Origin: Halioxenophilus aromaticivorans
Lineage (GTDB): Bacteria > Pseudomonadota > Gammaproteobacteria > Pseudomonadales > Cellvibrionaceae
Assembly: GCF_042850945.1 (NCBI RefSeq)
Contig: NZ_AP031496.1
Coordinates: forward strand, 2,418,001-2,482,000
Reading direction: 5' to 3'
DNA length: 64,000 bases
Part shown: positions 39,641-50,500 of the stretch, piece after piece
How positions within the stretch are numbered: the stretch's first letter is position 1
How the letters are laid out: each line of letters starts with the position of its first letter
The notes under the pieces: model-generated
Seen by the model: the letters and a program-made list of their open reading frames with translations, nothing else
Databases searched by the model: none
What the model was told of the DNA's origin: nothing
Position numbers and translations under genes: made by a program

Positions 39641-41392
39641 TTACGGATTAAGCGGTGCCAGTGCGGTTGGGGTTTGTTGGTTGGCAGACAGGGCTAAATC
39701 TTCGGCACCTTGGGCGATGGCATCAAAATCTATAGTGGATTCGTGGGCATCGTTGTAGAGGCTGCGATCAACCGCTTTCACCGCAGCGATAAACGCGCTG
39801 TTGTTTGAGTATTTTTCTAAAATAGCGAGGCTGCTTTTGCCGTCATCGGAAAAACACTGGCTGATCGCCAACAGGGTTGCGTGTACGCGTTTGGTATCTT
39901 GCGCCTGGCAGTGTTGCTGCAGGTTTTTTACTAGAGCGCCAAGTACTTTGGTGGGGTTTTTCCCGCCAGGTAACAACCCAGGGCTGTTTTCCGTAAGCGG
40001 GCCGCGCGCCAGAAGAATCCGACTGCGCAACAAAAACCACAAGAAACCGGCAACAACAATGGCTGTAAAAAGGTTACTGGCGATCAACCATGCCCAAGAT
40101 AAACCACCGCTATTGCTGGCTTGCGGTGCAGAGAAAGCCAGCTCTTCGTCATCGGTGGCTGGGCTCTCGGTGTTAATCACCGGAGGTGGCGGCGCCAACG
40201 CTGTTGAGCCGGTTACGGTGATCTTACGCTCCGGCAGGGTTATGGTTTCTTCTTTATCTTTTTGTGTGTTCCACCAAGTGAGTTTTATCTCCGGTAGTGT
40301 GTAATCGCCGGGCTTGGTTACTAATAAAGCCTGGGTCTGTACGGCGTTAGTCAGTATACCTTTATCGCTTTTTTGCTCATCGACCTTGGGCGACTCTGGG
40401 TATTGGTTTATGCCCTGGGGGTAGCGTATGTCTAAGCTGGGGAGCTGGGAGGCGGTTAGGCCATCGGCCATCACCGTTATATTGCGTGTAATCGGTTCAC
40501 CTTGCACAAAGTTGGGAAAGCCATCGCTCCAGCTTTCAGAAATCACCAGTTGCTTGGCTGGCAGCCAATCCACTCCTGTGTAGCTGGCCGGTTTGGGCTT
40601 CACGGTGATGGTCTGAGCTTCCGAGCGCAACCGGCGCAGTGAATTTTGACGAGAATAGAGATCGAATAACGAACTGGAGCGATTGCCGATGTTGGCTTCC
40701 CAGGTCATTACCGGGATTTCTAAATCTCCGGATTCCTGCGGGTAGATCGCAAACACCAGCTCTAATACAGCGTAGTCTCGGCCGTCGATGGTGCGGTTAT
40801 AGCGCTGTTCGGATATTTCCTCTACTTTGGCATCGGGCAGTTCTAGGGTTTCTCGCTGGTTGATGCTGGCAACGGGCAACGCCGTATTTAACCGTAGCGT
40901 AAGTAACACTTGTTGCTGCACATAAACGTCGGTCTGATCAAGCTCTGTTTCTAGGAAGATCTCTTTAATTTCGCCATCGGTTAAATTGAGTGGCTTGGCT
41001 TCGTTAACGTTGATTTCTATAGCATCGGTGAAGTCGCCGTCAATTTTAAACGAGGGGATAAGCAATGTGCCCTGGCGTTTGGGCGCAATAACCAACGACC
41101 ACTCCACCCAGGATTCCACTTGGCCATTAAAACTGCGGAACTGGTTACTGCGGCTTTGCGATAAAACATCGAAGTTTTTTTCCAAATCGCCCAAGCTTGG
41201 CATATTCGATTGTTGCTTGCCTTGGTAGCGGATTTTTAGGTTCAGGGTTTCTTCTATGGTGATATCGTGCCGGTCTACGGTGGCGGTAACTTCCGCCGCT
41301 TTTGCTAGGCTGCTAGCGCAAAACAACAAGCACAGAGCAGCCGAGGTTAAGAATTTAAAAGTATCGATATTAATATTCATTAATTGCTTCAT
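39641..41392 (-). CDS. batD: BatD-like (aerotolerance operon) protein
   Basis: A 583-residue protein with a signal peptide (SAALCLLFCASSLAKA near 16-31). The BatD repeat region follows: VTATVDRHDITIEETLNLKIRYQG, then FDVLSQSRSNQFRSFNGQ with WSLVIAPKRQGTLLIPSF, and a second unit with PQESGDLEIPVMTWEAN. A C-terminal membrane helix (about 440-463, WAWLIASNLFTAIVVAGFLWFLL) precedes a cytoplasmic tail. It is the last gene of the moxR/bat operon and starts 9 bases after the preceding stop. Its role is thought to be periplasmic assembly or stress tolerance. Confidence 0.88.
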   Translation of the reverse strand: MKQLMNINIDTFKFLTSAALCLLFCASSLAKAAEVTATVDRHDITIEETLNLKIRYQGKQQSNMPSLGDLEKNFDVLSQSRSNQFRSFNGQVESWVEWSLVIAPKRQGTLLIPSFKIDGDFTDAIEINVNEAKPLNLTDGEIKEIFLETELDQTDVYVQQQVLLTLRLNTALPVASINQRETLELPDAKVEEISEQRYNRTIDGRDYAVLELVFAIYPQESGDLEIPVMTWEANIGNRSSSLFDLYSRQNSLRRLRSEAQTITVKPKPASYTGVDWLPAKQLVISESWSDGFPNFVQGEPITRNITVMADGLTASQLPSLDIRYPQGINQYPESPKVDEQKSDKGILTNAVQTQALLVTKPGDYTLPEIKLTWWNTQKDKEETITLPERKITVTGSTALAPPPPVINTESPATDDEELAFSAPQASNSGGLSWAWLIASNLFTAIVVAGFLWFLLRSRILLARGPLTENSPGLLPGGKNPTKVLGALVKNLQQHCQAQDTKRVHATLLAISQCFSDDGKSSLAILEKYSNNSAFIAAVKAVDRSLYNDAHESTIDFDAIAQGAEDLALSANQQTPTALAPLNP

Positions 41393-41401
41393 GTCACTAC
41401 T

Positions 41402-43339
41402 CTACAAGCGGGAGGCGGCGTTGTTGCTCGGCAGTTCCCACTGGCCGGTGCGGTATTCTTGTCGTCGTTGGCGATACTGGTGCTGAAATTTTCGGCGCAG
41501 TAGGCCAGACGGGTCATCGGGTATTTGTTTTAGCCATTGCTCTAATGCCTGTTGTTGCTCTTCGCTGAGCTCACCCTCGGCGGCCATGGCCTGTTGGCTA
41601 TTGTCATCGGCAGGTTGATCGCTGGGTTCGCCGGGCTCCAGGTTTTCGTAGGGGTTTGACCCTTCTTGCTGGTCGCCTTGTCCATTATTAGCTTGTTGCT
41701 GGGATGACTCTGGTTCTTCCTGGCCGTCGGCCTCATTCTGATTTTGTTCGCCGTCACTGGGCTCGTTGTTGGCTTGCTGTTCCGACTGGCCATCTTGTTC
41801 GCCGTCGTTTTGGGCGTTTTGTTGTTGCTCAGAGCCTTCTTGTTCGGAGCCGTCCGCCTGGCTATTTTCTTGCTCGCCGGAGTCGTTGGATTGTTGTTGG
41901 TCGGCTTGGTCTTTGGGCTGTTGTTGGTCGTCTCCGCCCTGTTGATTTTGATCTTGTTGCTGCTGATCTTTTAGTTGCTCAACCACTTTTTTGTTGTGCA
42001 GCGCGTCTTCAAAATCGGGCTGCTGTGCCAGTGCTTGGTCGTAAGCTTTTAGGGCTTCGTCAAGCTTGCCCGCTTGGGCTAAGGCGTTGCCTTTGTTGTA
42101 GAGTTCGATAGGGGAGTTGCCAGCAAACGCTTTGGCCGCGTCTTCGTATTGGCTGTTTTTATACTGTGCGCTAGCACTCCAACGTTGGTCTTGGAACCGT
42201 TTGGCTGCTGTTTCGGCATCGCCTTGTTGCAGCAAATCGTAGGCTTGTTCATCTTTGGTTTGCCACAAATCTTGCCACTCCAGTGCCTGGGCCGGGGGCG
42301 GGAAGCTGGCGCCAGCAAGGGCAATAAATAAGCAGGGCAAAAGCCAGCCACGGCGAAATGCCAAGGCCACAAATGGCAACAGAATTAGCGCAATCAGCGG
42401 ACCTCGCTCTAACCACTGGTCAAAGTTTTGTTGGTTCTGTTCTTCACTGGTAAAGGTGGCGGGGTCGCTAACACCCAGGCCACTTTGTAATAGGTATTGC
42501 ACGTCGAGGTTATCCGAGCGCAAAACAGAAAAACGGCCCCGATTTGCTTCTGCTAGCTGCTGCAATGGCTCGGTTGCGACCTTGTCGATGATCACCGTGC
42601 CGTCGTCGGTTTTGGCAAAACCGTCGCCAAAGGGAATGGGGGCTCCAGCAGGTGTGCCCACCGCCATAACCGACAACCGATGTTGGCTATTAGCGAGAAG
42701 TTTTTCGATGGTGGATGCCGCCGCTGGCACAACACCATCGGTGATTAGCAAAATATCGCCAGCGTAGACGCCGGAGTCGCGCAGCAATTGCAGGGCGGTC
42801 TCTACCGCCATTTCGGTGTTGCTGCCACTGACCGGCATTAGGCTGGGCTCTAGGGCCGGTAATTGATTGATGATGGTTTGCATGTCATCGGTGAGTGGTG
42901 TTACGACATAGGCCTCGCCGCCATAGACAACCAATGCTGCTTCACCTTCACGCTTGGCTTTTAATAAATCGATGAGTTTATAGCGTGCGCGCACCAATCG
43001 GCTGGGTTTAAGATCACGGGCTTGCATGGAGGGTGACATATCCCATAGCACCACCAGTGACTGTTCCTTTTGCATAACCGGCTGGGGCAGTTTTTCCCAG
43101 GTGGGGCCGGCCACCGCCAGGGTGGCACATAGCCAGATCAAGGCCAGACCTAAGAGTGGCCAACGGCTGGCTTTGGTTTGTTCGCTGTCTAACAAATGTG
43201 ACAATAACGAGCTGTCAATCCAGCGCTGCCATTGGCTGTCGTTTTTTTGGTTGTACCACAGGCCTATCAGCAACGTCATCAATGGCAGCAATGCCAGTAG
43301 CCATACTGGCCGAATAAAGTGGAAGTCGGTCCAATTCAC
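41402..43339 (-). CDS. BatB/BatC-like VWA and TPR fusion protein
   Basis: A 645-residue protein: two N-terminal membrane helices, a von Willebrand A domain (about 85-290) with MIDAS-like LWDMSPSMQ, LTDDMQ and ITDGVV, another helix pair near 310-350, then TPR units (ELYNKGNALAQAGKLDEALKAYDQALAQQPDFEDAL, about 410-445). A long Gln/Asp/Glu/Asn-rich region (about 455-590) and a basic C-terminus follow. In Bacteroidetes and leptospires BatB and BatC are separate; here they are fused, as in many gammaproteobacteria. The low-complexity region is likely disordered. Confidence 0.9.
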   Translation of the reverse strand: MNWTDFHFIRPVWLLALLPLMTLLIGLWYNQKNDSQWQRWIDSSLLSHLLDSEQTKASRWPLLGLALIWLCATLAVAGPTWEKLPQPVMQKEQSLVVLWDMSPSMQARDLKPSRLVRARYKLIDLLKAKREGEAALVVYGGEAYVVTPLTDDMQTIINQLPALEPSLMPVSGSNTEMAVETALQLLRDSGVYAGDILLITDGVVPAAASTIEKLLANSQHRLSVMAVGTPAGAPIPFGDGFAKTDDGTVIIDKVATEPLQQLAEANRGRFSVLRSDNLDVQYLLQSGLGVSDPATFTSEEQNQQNFDQWLERGPLIALILLPFVALAFRRGWLLPCLFIALAGASFPPPAQALEWQDLWQTKDEQAYDLLQQGDAETAAKRFQDQRWSASAQYKNSQYEDAAKAFAGNSPIELYNKGNALAQAGKLDEALKAYDQALAQQPDFEDALHNKKVVEQLKDQQQQDQNQQGGDDQQQPKDQADQQQSNDSGEQENSQADGSEQEGSEQQQNAQNDGEQDGQSEQQANNEPSDGEQNQNEADGQEEPESSQQQANNGQGDQQEGSNPYENLEPGEPSDQPADDNSQQAMAAEGELSEEQQQALEQWLKQIPDDPSGLLRRKFQHQYRQRRQEYRTGQWELPSNNAASRL

Positions 43340-44370
43340 TGTGCGTTCACCCCTCTTGTTGTAGCAAAAGGCTGCGGCAGAAAAGCGCTAAGCAATCGAA
43401 TGCCCGCCCAGAGCGCGCTCAATAACAGAGCAATACCCATTGGCCAATAAAACAGGGCTTTTACCGGTCTAAAGGTTTGTGCGTCTTGTTCGGTGGGTTC
43501 GAGTTTGTCGAGTTCGGCATAAATCTCAACCAGTTCCTGAGGGTTGCGGGCGCGGAAATAACTGCCCCCGGTTAGGTCGGCAATTTTTTGCAGGGTTTCT
43601 TCGTCCAGGTCTCGTGATGGGTTTAGCGTTCTGCCGCGGGGGTCAAATAAGCTGCGCATGGTGATTTCGTCAGCACCGACACCAATGGTGTAAATTTTAA
43701 CGCCGGCTAACTTGGCCAATTCTGCCGCCTGCAGTGGTGCCACGGTGCCCGCCGTGTTGGCGCCGTCCGTTAATAGAATAACGACCCTGGAGGATTCTGG
43801 CCGATCTTGTAAGCGTTTAATGGCCAAACCTATGGCCTCACCGATGGCGGTTTTTTCGCCGGCAAATCCCAATTGAGCTTCTTGCAGTAACGTGTTGACG
43901 GTTTCACGGTCGAAGGTAAGCGGTGCTTGTAAATAGGCATTGGTGCCGAACAGTATAAGGCCCAGCCGATCCTGATGGCGCCGTTTGACGAACTCGCCCA
44001 CAACGTATTTGACCACGGTTAACCGGTCTAGGTTATCACCGCCAACGATCATGTCGCGGGTATCCATACTGCCGGAGATGTCCACTGCCATTAAAAGATC
44101 TCTGCCCGAGGTGGGGAGGTCGATAGGTTCACCCAGCCACTGTGGCCGAGCGGCGGCAACCACCAGTGCTATCCAGATAATTAATAGCAGCACTAGGTTA
44201 ATTAATTTCCCGGCCAAGCTGTCTTGGCCTCGCTCACTGATGGGTTGCAAGCCTTGGTAAAACGGCACCATCAAAGCGCTGGGGCTTTGTTCCGCCCGTG
44301 GGCAAAACCGCCATACCAACAACGGCAGCGGTAACAACACGAACACCCAAGGCCAATCAAACTGTAGCAT
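43336..44370 (-). CDS. BatA-like von Willebrand A domain membrane protein
   Basis: A 344-residue protein with two N-terminal membrane helices (FVLLPLPLLVWRF; LINLVLLLIIWIALVVAAA), a VWA domain (about 90-290) with an intact metal site (VDISGSMDTRD, then APLTFDRETV, then LLTDGANTAG) and a C-terminal helix (WPMGIALLLSALWAGIRLL). It overlaps the gene before (44357) and the gene after (43339) by a few bases, showing tight coupling. Confidence 0.92.
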   Translation of the reverse strand: MLQFDWPWVFVLLPLPLLVWRFCPRAEQSPSALMVPFYQGLQPISERGQDSLAGKLINLVLLLIIWIALVVAAARPQWLGEPIDLPTSGRDLLMAVDISGSMDTRDMIVGGDNLDRLTVVKYVVGEFVKRRHQDRLGLILFGTNAYLQAPLTFDRETVNTLLQEAQLGFAGEKTAIGEAIGLAIKRLQDRPESSRVVILLTDGANTAGTVAPLQAAELAKLAGVKIYTIGVGADEITMRSLFDPRGRTLNPSRDLDEETLQKIADLTGGSYFRARNPQELVEIYAELDKLEPTEQDAQTFRPVKALFYWPMGIALLLSALWAGIRLLSAFLPQPFATTRGVNAQ

Positions 44371-44908
44371 GGGTTACCTCATACGGACGCCCAGCCCGGT
44401 GCTCCTGCACCCAGCGCTGGCACTGTTGCGCCAATTGTTGGCAGTTTGTTTCGGTGCGAATGCTGGCTTGATACTCACCTTCGCTGAGCAGGGTTAGGTT
44501 GTCATCGCTGATGGCACCAGGCGCTTTTGCTCGTAAAAATTCGGCCCAATGACTGCCGTATAGGCGGGCGATTTCGGCGCGCTCGCCGCTGTGCAGCGCC
44601 ACTCGTTTTAACAGTGCAGACAACTCTGCCAGCTGGCTGGCTGTCACGCTCGCGTTGGGGTTTTGATGCTTTAACCAATCCTCAATTAAGGCGACGGCTT
44701 GGCGTCGATATTGGTTGAGTTTGTTGCGCCGGTACCAAAGCAATGCTGCACCGGCGGCCGCCAGCAACACCACGGCGATGATTATGATCCAGCCCGGTGC
44801 CAACCAGTAGCTGTGTAAGGTCTCTGGCAATATGATGTCGCGCAATTCGGCAATGGGCGGTGCCGGGGTTGCGTCCTGAGCTGGGGCTGGGGTGTTTTGT
44901 GCTGCCAT
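44357..44908 (-). CDS. DUF4381 family membrane protein
   Basis: A 183-residue protein: a Pro/Ala-rich N-terminus, the motif LRDIILPETLHSYWLAPGW, one transmembrane helix (IIIIAVVLLAAAGAALLWY, about 37-56) and a cytoplasmic helical domain (ASQLAELSALLKRVALHSG; YGSHWAEFLRA). This is the small DUF4381 protein that regularly lies between the DUF58 and VWA genes in moxR operons. Confidence 0.88.
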   Translation of the reverse strand: MAAQNTPAPAQDATPAPPIAELRDIILPETLHSYWLAPGWIIIIAVVLLAAAGAALLWYRRNKLNQYRRQAVALIEDWLKHQNPNASVTASQLAELSALLKRVALHSGERAEIARLYGSHWAEFLRAKAPGAISDDNLTLLSEGEYQASIRTETNCQQLAQQCQRWVQEHRAGRPYEVTHATV

Positions 44909-44925
44909 GTGTCTACCGCCCCCCC

Positions 44926-45915
44926 CTAAAGCCGACTGGCCTTTGACCGGTCTTTGGTTTTGCCGAATAAGCTGGTCAGAAGCCGGTCTGGATCATGTTG
45001 CACGCAGGCGTCGATCAAGCTAATGGCGAGCCGATTGGCGCAATTTTGCAGCGCGGTGCGGCGTTGTTGAAATTGCTGCTCGTAGCGTTTGTGAAAGTCT
45101 TTGGCTTTGCCATCGACCCGCATTTGTTCTTTGCCGTTACTGACGTATAGCTGAGAGGCCTGCGGCCAAGAGCGCTCCAGTTGGTCGTAGATCTGAAAAA
45201 GCGCTACGTCGTTGTGCCGGGCCAATAGGTGTAGGGATTTTTCACAGTCTTCACTGAAATCGTGAAAATCAGACAATATAAATACCTTGGTACCGGGTTT
45301 GGCCACGCGCAGGGCATCGGTGAGTAATTCTTGCAGGCTCTGCGCTTGCTGCTGGGCCACCGGTGAGGTGAGCGCGTGGTTAAAGGCAATAATTTCGTGT
45401 ATCAAATTCAGTTGCGCGTGTTTACTGCGACGCGGGCGCAGGTCTTTTTGTTCATTGTCGCCGAAGATTAAAGCACCGATGCGATCATTTTGATGCAGGG
45501 CCGCCCAGCCGAGGGTTGTGGCAAGGTGCGCTGCGTATACCGATTTAAAGCATTGCTGGCTGCCGAAAAACATGGTGGAACGTTGGTCTACCACCAACAG
45601 AACCGGTTTTTCGCGCTCTTCTTGAAACAGTTTGGTGTGGGTTACCTGGGTGCGGGCGGTGACCCGCCAGTCTATGGTGCGGATATCGTCGCCGGGTTGG
45701 TATACCCGCACTTCCTCAAACTCCATACCCCGGCCCTTGAACCGAGTTCTGATGGGGCCACTCAGCAAGGCTTTGCTGGGGCGGGGAAATTTTAGGTTGA
45801 GTTTGCTGGCGGTAAAGCGCGTGCGCAGCAGATTGTCCAGGTTGGCGTAGACTCCCTGGGGCAGGTGCTGGTTGCTGTTGTGCGCGCTGGGCGATAACGC
45901 AGTTAACGATGCCAT
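44926..45915 (-). CDS. DUF58 domain protein
   Basis: A 329-residue soluble protein. The DUF58 signature is FKGRGMEFEEVRVYQPGDDIRTIDWRVTART, followed by a degenerate VWA-like fold (KPVLLVVDQRSTMFFGSQQ; RIGALIFGD; KVFILSDFHDF). It commonly works with the adjacent MoxR ATPase. It starts 63 bases after the moxR stop and ends 17 bases before the DUF4381 start. Confidence 0.92.
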   Translation of the reverse strand: MASLTALSPSAHNSNQHLPQGVYANLDNLLRTRFTASKLNLKFPRPSKALLSGPIRTRFKGRGMEFEEVRVYQPGDDIRTIDWRVTARTQVTHTKLFQEEREKPVLLVVDQRSTMFFGSQQCFKSVYAAHLATTLGWAALHQNDRIGALIFGDNEQKDLRPRRSKHAQLNLIHEIIAFNHALTSPVAQQQAQSLQELLTDALRVAKPGTKVFILSDFHDFSEDCEKSLHLLARHNDVALFQIYDQLERSWPQASQLYVSNGKEQMRVDGKAKDFHKRYEQQFQQRRTALQNCANRLAISLIDACVQHDPDRLLTSLFGKTKDRSKASRL

Positions 45916-45978
45916 GGTGTTATCCCGTTCACTGGCGCTACTGTGTGGCGATGGATCATCGAAGGCACTGTCTGCCGA

Positions 45979-46938
45979 TTAGGCAACGGCTACTAGGCTC
46001 AGTAAGCGGTCGATGACGGCATTGGTGTCAACGCCGTTGGCCTCGGCCTCGTAACTGAGAATCAAGCGATGACGAAACACATCGTGGATGACGGCTTGAA
46101 CATCCTCTGGGCTAACGTAGTCTCGCTGTGCCAGCCAAGCGTGGGCGCGGGCACAGCGCTCTAAAGCGATAGTGGCTCGTGGGCTGACGCCAAATTCAAT
46201 CCATTGCGCTAATTCTGGATCCAGTTCTTGTGTTTGGCGGGTGGCACAGGTCAGTGCCACGATGTAGTTTTCCACCGCTTCAGCGAGGTGTAGTTTAACG
46301 ATATCTTGCCTTACCGACAGTAAGCTTTCCTGGCTGATTGGGGCTGGCGGTTGGTTGGTTTCGGCTTGCGCTTCTTTGCGTGCCAAGCGCAGGATTTCTA
46401 GCTCTGCGGCTGCGCTGGGGTAGTCCACCTCTACGTGCATCAGGAAGCGGTCTAATTGGGCTTCAGGAAGGGGGTAGGTACCTTCTTGTTCGACGGGGTT
46501 CTGTGTCGCCATCACCAAAAACACATCGGGTAGGGGATAGGTGGTTCTACCCACGCTCACTTGTCTTTCTGCCATGGCCTCCAGTAAAGACGACTGCACT
46601 TTGGCAGGCGCCCGGTTGATTTCATCGGCCAGGACCAAGTTGTGAAAGATCGGCCCCGATTGGAATTCAAAGGCGCCGGTTTCCGGGCGGTATATGTCAG
46701 TGCCGGTGACGTCGGAGGGGAGTAAGTCCGGTGTGAACTGGATTCTGTGGAAGCTGGCATCAAGGCCATCTGATAACGTTTTGATGGCTTTGGTTTTGGC
46801 CAAGCCTGGTGCGCCTTCCACTAATAAGTGGCCATCGGCGAGCAGGGCAATAAGTAACCGATCGATCAGGTGCGGTTGGCCGACAATGGTTTTGTTGAGC
46901 CAATCTTTAAGTGCGAGAAGTGAATCGTGTTCCGTCAT
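45979..46938 (-). CDS. MoxR-family AAA+ ATPase
   Basis: A 319-residue AAA+ protein starting at 46938 (MTEHDSLLALKDWLNKTIVGQ); a TTG four codons upstream is an alternative. Walker A is LVEGAPGLAKTKAI, Walker B is LVLADEINRAPAKVQSSLLEAM, sensor 1 VMATQNPVEQEGTYPLPEAQLDRF and sensor 2 GVSPRATIALERCA. First gene of the leftward operon, and probably a chaperone that loads metal or assembles the VWA proteins encoded after it. Confidence 0.93.
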   Translation of the reverse strand: MTEHDSLLALKDWLNKTIVGQPHLIDRLLIALLADGHLLVEGAPGLAKTKAIKTLSDGLDASFHRIQFTPDLLPSDVTGTDIYRPETGAFEFQSGPIFHNLVLADEINRAPAKVQSSLLEAMAERQVSVGRTTYPLPDVFLVMATQNPVEQEGTYPLPEAQLDRFLMHVEVDYPSAAAELEILRLARKEAQAETNQPPAPISQESLLSVRQDIVKLHLAEAVENYIVALTCATRQTQELDPELAQWIEFGVSPRATIALERCARAHAWLAQRDYVSPEDVQAVIHDVFRHRLILSYEAEANGVDTNAVIDRLLSLVAVA

Positions 46939-47536
46939 AAGTTTGATCAATGGCCTAGAGTAGTTCGTTGTACCGGTGATGGATTGGTCTTACATAGGGG
47001 CAAATTGTGCAATTTCAAGACTTTACCCACACCAACACATAAGGCTGGCGCGCGTATTGGCAGACTAATGCACGCCATTAAAGTTCCAATTAGCTCCCCC
47101 TGCGGTTTTGTCGATAAGCGTTCAAAACCACCCCATTATTCGCCCGCCGCAGGCCGTCTGCATTCCCTATTGCTATAAAAAGTACCGAATTTAGCACTAA
47201 TCGTAATCTTGTCATTCTAAGCTTTGCTAATACAGCCGGACTTGCGGTCGAAATAAGGCGGTATAACGCGGCTAATTCGTTACTTTAGGCAGTTGCGGCG
47301 GCGCAATGGTCTATTCTTTAGACAGGCGCGGCGGCAGCTGACGATCTAACTTTTGGCACCAACAAACATACAAAAAGCCAGTGTCCTTACGATGTATCCC
47401 TGGGTTTCGTGTCGCTACGTTCGAAACTCCCACTGGTCAGGTTGCCAGTAATACTTTTAAACAGTGCAACCACAAAACAGCTAAGCCAAGCGAACGATGG
47501 TTGGCTGTTATGTGGGTGAATTGCGGAGAACAGAAC
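46939..47536. other. Divergent intergenic region moxR / gdhB
   Basis: About 600 bp with no convincing gene. It must hold the promoters of the moxR operon and of the glutamate dehydrogenase gene. A frame open from 47381 precedes the chosen gdhB start but its codons look unlike protein (GFRVATFETPTGQVASNTF). No -35/-10 pair could be chosen with confidence. Confidence 0.4.
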
Positions 47537-50500
47537 GTGGAAATTAACACCGTCATGACAGAGTCGCACCAAGTGTTTATCGAACGGCTTGGTCATACCA
47601 TTGAAGAGCAGCATGACGCAACGCAACAGAGCGCGTTAAAACACTTTGCCGAGTTGTATTTTAAACGCATGCCACTGGCGGAGTTTCAAGGCAGGCAGTA
47701 TAAAGATTTGTATGGTTTTGCCGCCGGTTGGTTGCAATTAATCGGTGATTACAGTGGCCAAGACGCCCGCATACGGGTGTTTAACCCTAACCTAGAGGAG
47801 CATGGCTGGCTGTGTAACCACACGGTAATTCAAATCCACGTCAAAGATTCGCCGTTTTTAACCGACTCCATCCGTATGGAGCTCAACCGCCGGCATATCC
47901 ATATTCATATGTTGCAAAGCCGCGTATTGCAGGTGTGCCGCGATAGCAAAGGCAACTTGGTTAAGATATTTGATCGCAACGACTCCACCGAGAGTCTAGC
48001 CAAAGGTCATAGTTTACAAAAAGAAGCGCTTATTTGGTTTGAGGTGGGGCTGCACAGTGATAACTCTGAATTAACAGAGATCCGTAATGCCTTGGCCGAT
48101 ATTCTGCAAGACATCAAAGCCGTGGTGGCGGGTTATAAGCCTATGTGCCAACTGGTGTTGGCGGCTGAGAAAAATCTTGCCCATGCCAAAGCCTTCAAGC
48201 ACGCTAATTCTGAATTAATTGAAGAGTCGCGGGCGTTTTTGAAATGGCTGGAGCAGGGGCACTTTACCTTTTTAGGCTACCGGGAATTTGAGCTGGTTAA
48301 AAACAAAGGTGACAAAGAAGCCAAGTTGCAAGAGATGCCGGAGGCCAGGCAAGGCTTGTTTACTCGCCGAGCCCAGCAGTTAGACCCGCTGCCCATGAGC
48401 CAATTTAACTTAGGGATGGCCGCCTATTACACCGGCGATGACTGCATTGCTTTTACTAAATCCAATAGCCGTTCTCGTATTCATCGGACAGCCTATTCCG
48501 ATTATGTGGTGGTTAAAAAGTATAACGACAAGGGCGAAGTCATCGGTGAGGGGCGGTTTTTAGGGTTGTACACCAGTGCCGTTTACGACAATAAAGTGGC
48601 CGCAATTCCTCTGATTCGACAAAAAGTTGAGCATGTGTTGCATGAGACTGAGGCTGACCTAGGTACCTACGACGGCAAGAATCTGCTGCGCATTCTCGAG
48701 ACGCTTCCACGTGATGAAATGTTTCAAATTTCGAAGGAGCAATTGTTAGAGTTGGCCGGCGATGTGGCACAAATTAACGAGCGGCCACAGGTTCGTTTGT
48801 TCATGCGCTCGGACCCCTATGGCAAGTTTATTAACTGCTTGCTTTATGTCCCGCGGGACATATTCAGCACGCGCGTGCGCGAGCGGATTCAAGATCTTAT
48901 TGCCAACGAAATTGACGCCGACGAATGCGAGTTTAACACCTATTTCTCTGAGTCTATTCTTGCCCGTGCGCATTTGGTATTTAAGTTAAAACCCGAATAC
49001 AACTCCAATTACGACGTTCGCAAGTTGGAATTAAAAACCATTGATATAACCCGTGGCTGGGATGAGCATTTTTACGCCAGTTTGGTGGAGAGCTTAGGCG
49101 AGGAGACCGCCACCAAAGAGCATCGCAAATACGAGGCGGCTTTTTCAGATGGTTACCGGGAGTCCTATGATGCACGAACCGCAGTAGCCGACATCGCCAC
49201 CATCAAATCCCTCAGTGAAACAAACCCCGTGGCGATGAGTTTTTATCAGCCACTGAATTCCAAGCCCAACGAAATACGCTTTAAAGTTTTCCACGCCAAT
49301 GAACCGCTGCACTTGTCCACCATTGTGCCCATGTTAGAGAATTTTGGCTTGAAGGTGCTGGGTGAATTCCCCTACGATATCGAAGCGGAAAACGAGCCCG
49401 TGGTATGGCTACACGATTTTACTCTGGTCTTTGACGGCCAAAACCAAGTGGATGTGGCCAGCGCCAAGCGTGTATTCCAAGAGGCGTTTCAGGCCATTTG
49501 GTTGCAGCAGGCAGAGAACGATGCCTTCAATCGGTTGGTGCTGGGCGCACGCATTAGCTGGCGTGAAGTGGCCATTCTGCGCAGCTACGCACGTTATATG
49601 AAGCAAACCGCGTCCAGCTTTGGCCAGGGCTACATCGCTAATACCCTGGCAAACCACGTCGATATTACTCGTAATTTGATTGCTTTATTTAAAGGTAAAT
49701 TTGACCCTAGGGTAAATCAATTTACCAAACAGGATATCGACCGTTTAGTGCGCTTAAAAAGCAAAATATTAGACGCTTTGGAGGCGGTATCTAACTTAAA
49801 CGATGATCGAATCATTCGCCGCTATCTGGATTTAATCAACGGCACTTTGCGCACCAATTACTTCCAAAAGGATTCCCAAGGTAACCACAAAGACTACATA
49901 TCGTTTAAACTAGCGCCGCGGCAAATTCCAGATATTCCAGAGCCTAGGCCGCTGTATGAAATTTTTGTTTACTCTCCCAAAATGGAGGGTGTGCATCTAC
50001 GCGGTGGCGCGGTTGCCCGGGGCGGCCTGCGTTGGTCGGACCGCCTACAGGACTACCGCACCGAGGTGCTTGGCTTAGTAAAAGCCCAACAAGTGAAAAA
50101 CGCGGTGATTGTGCCCAATGGAGCAAAGGGCGGTTTTGTTATTAAGCAAACGCCGAAAAATGCCAGCCGCAAGGAGCTACAGGCCCAAGCCATTGGCTGC
50201 TACCAAATGTTTATCCGAGGCCTATTGGATATTACCGACAATATCGTCGCTGGCGCCATTACCCCACCTACCGATGTGGTGCGCCATGATGGCGACGATG
50301 CATATTTGGTGGTGGCGGCCGATAAAGGTACCGCAACTTTTTCAGACATCGCCAACGAAATCTCCCACGAGTACGGCCACTGGCTGGGCGACGCTTTTGC
50401 CTCGGGTGGCAGCCAGGGCTACGACCACAAAGGCATGGGCATCACTGCCCGGGGTGCCTGGGTGTCGGTGCAGCGCCACTTCAAAGAGAAGGGTGTTGAT

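Noticed and set aside
47381..47536. N-terminal extension of glutamate dehydrogenase from the first ATG
   Set aside because: The extra residues lack resemblance to the family and the GTG at 47537 has a better ribosome site.
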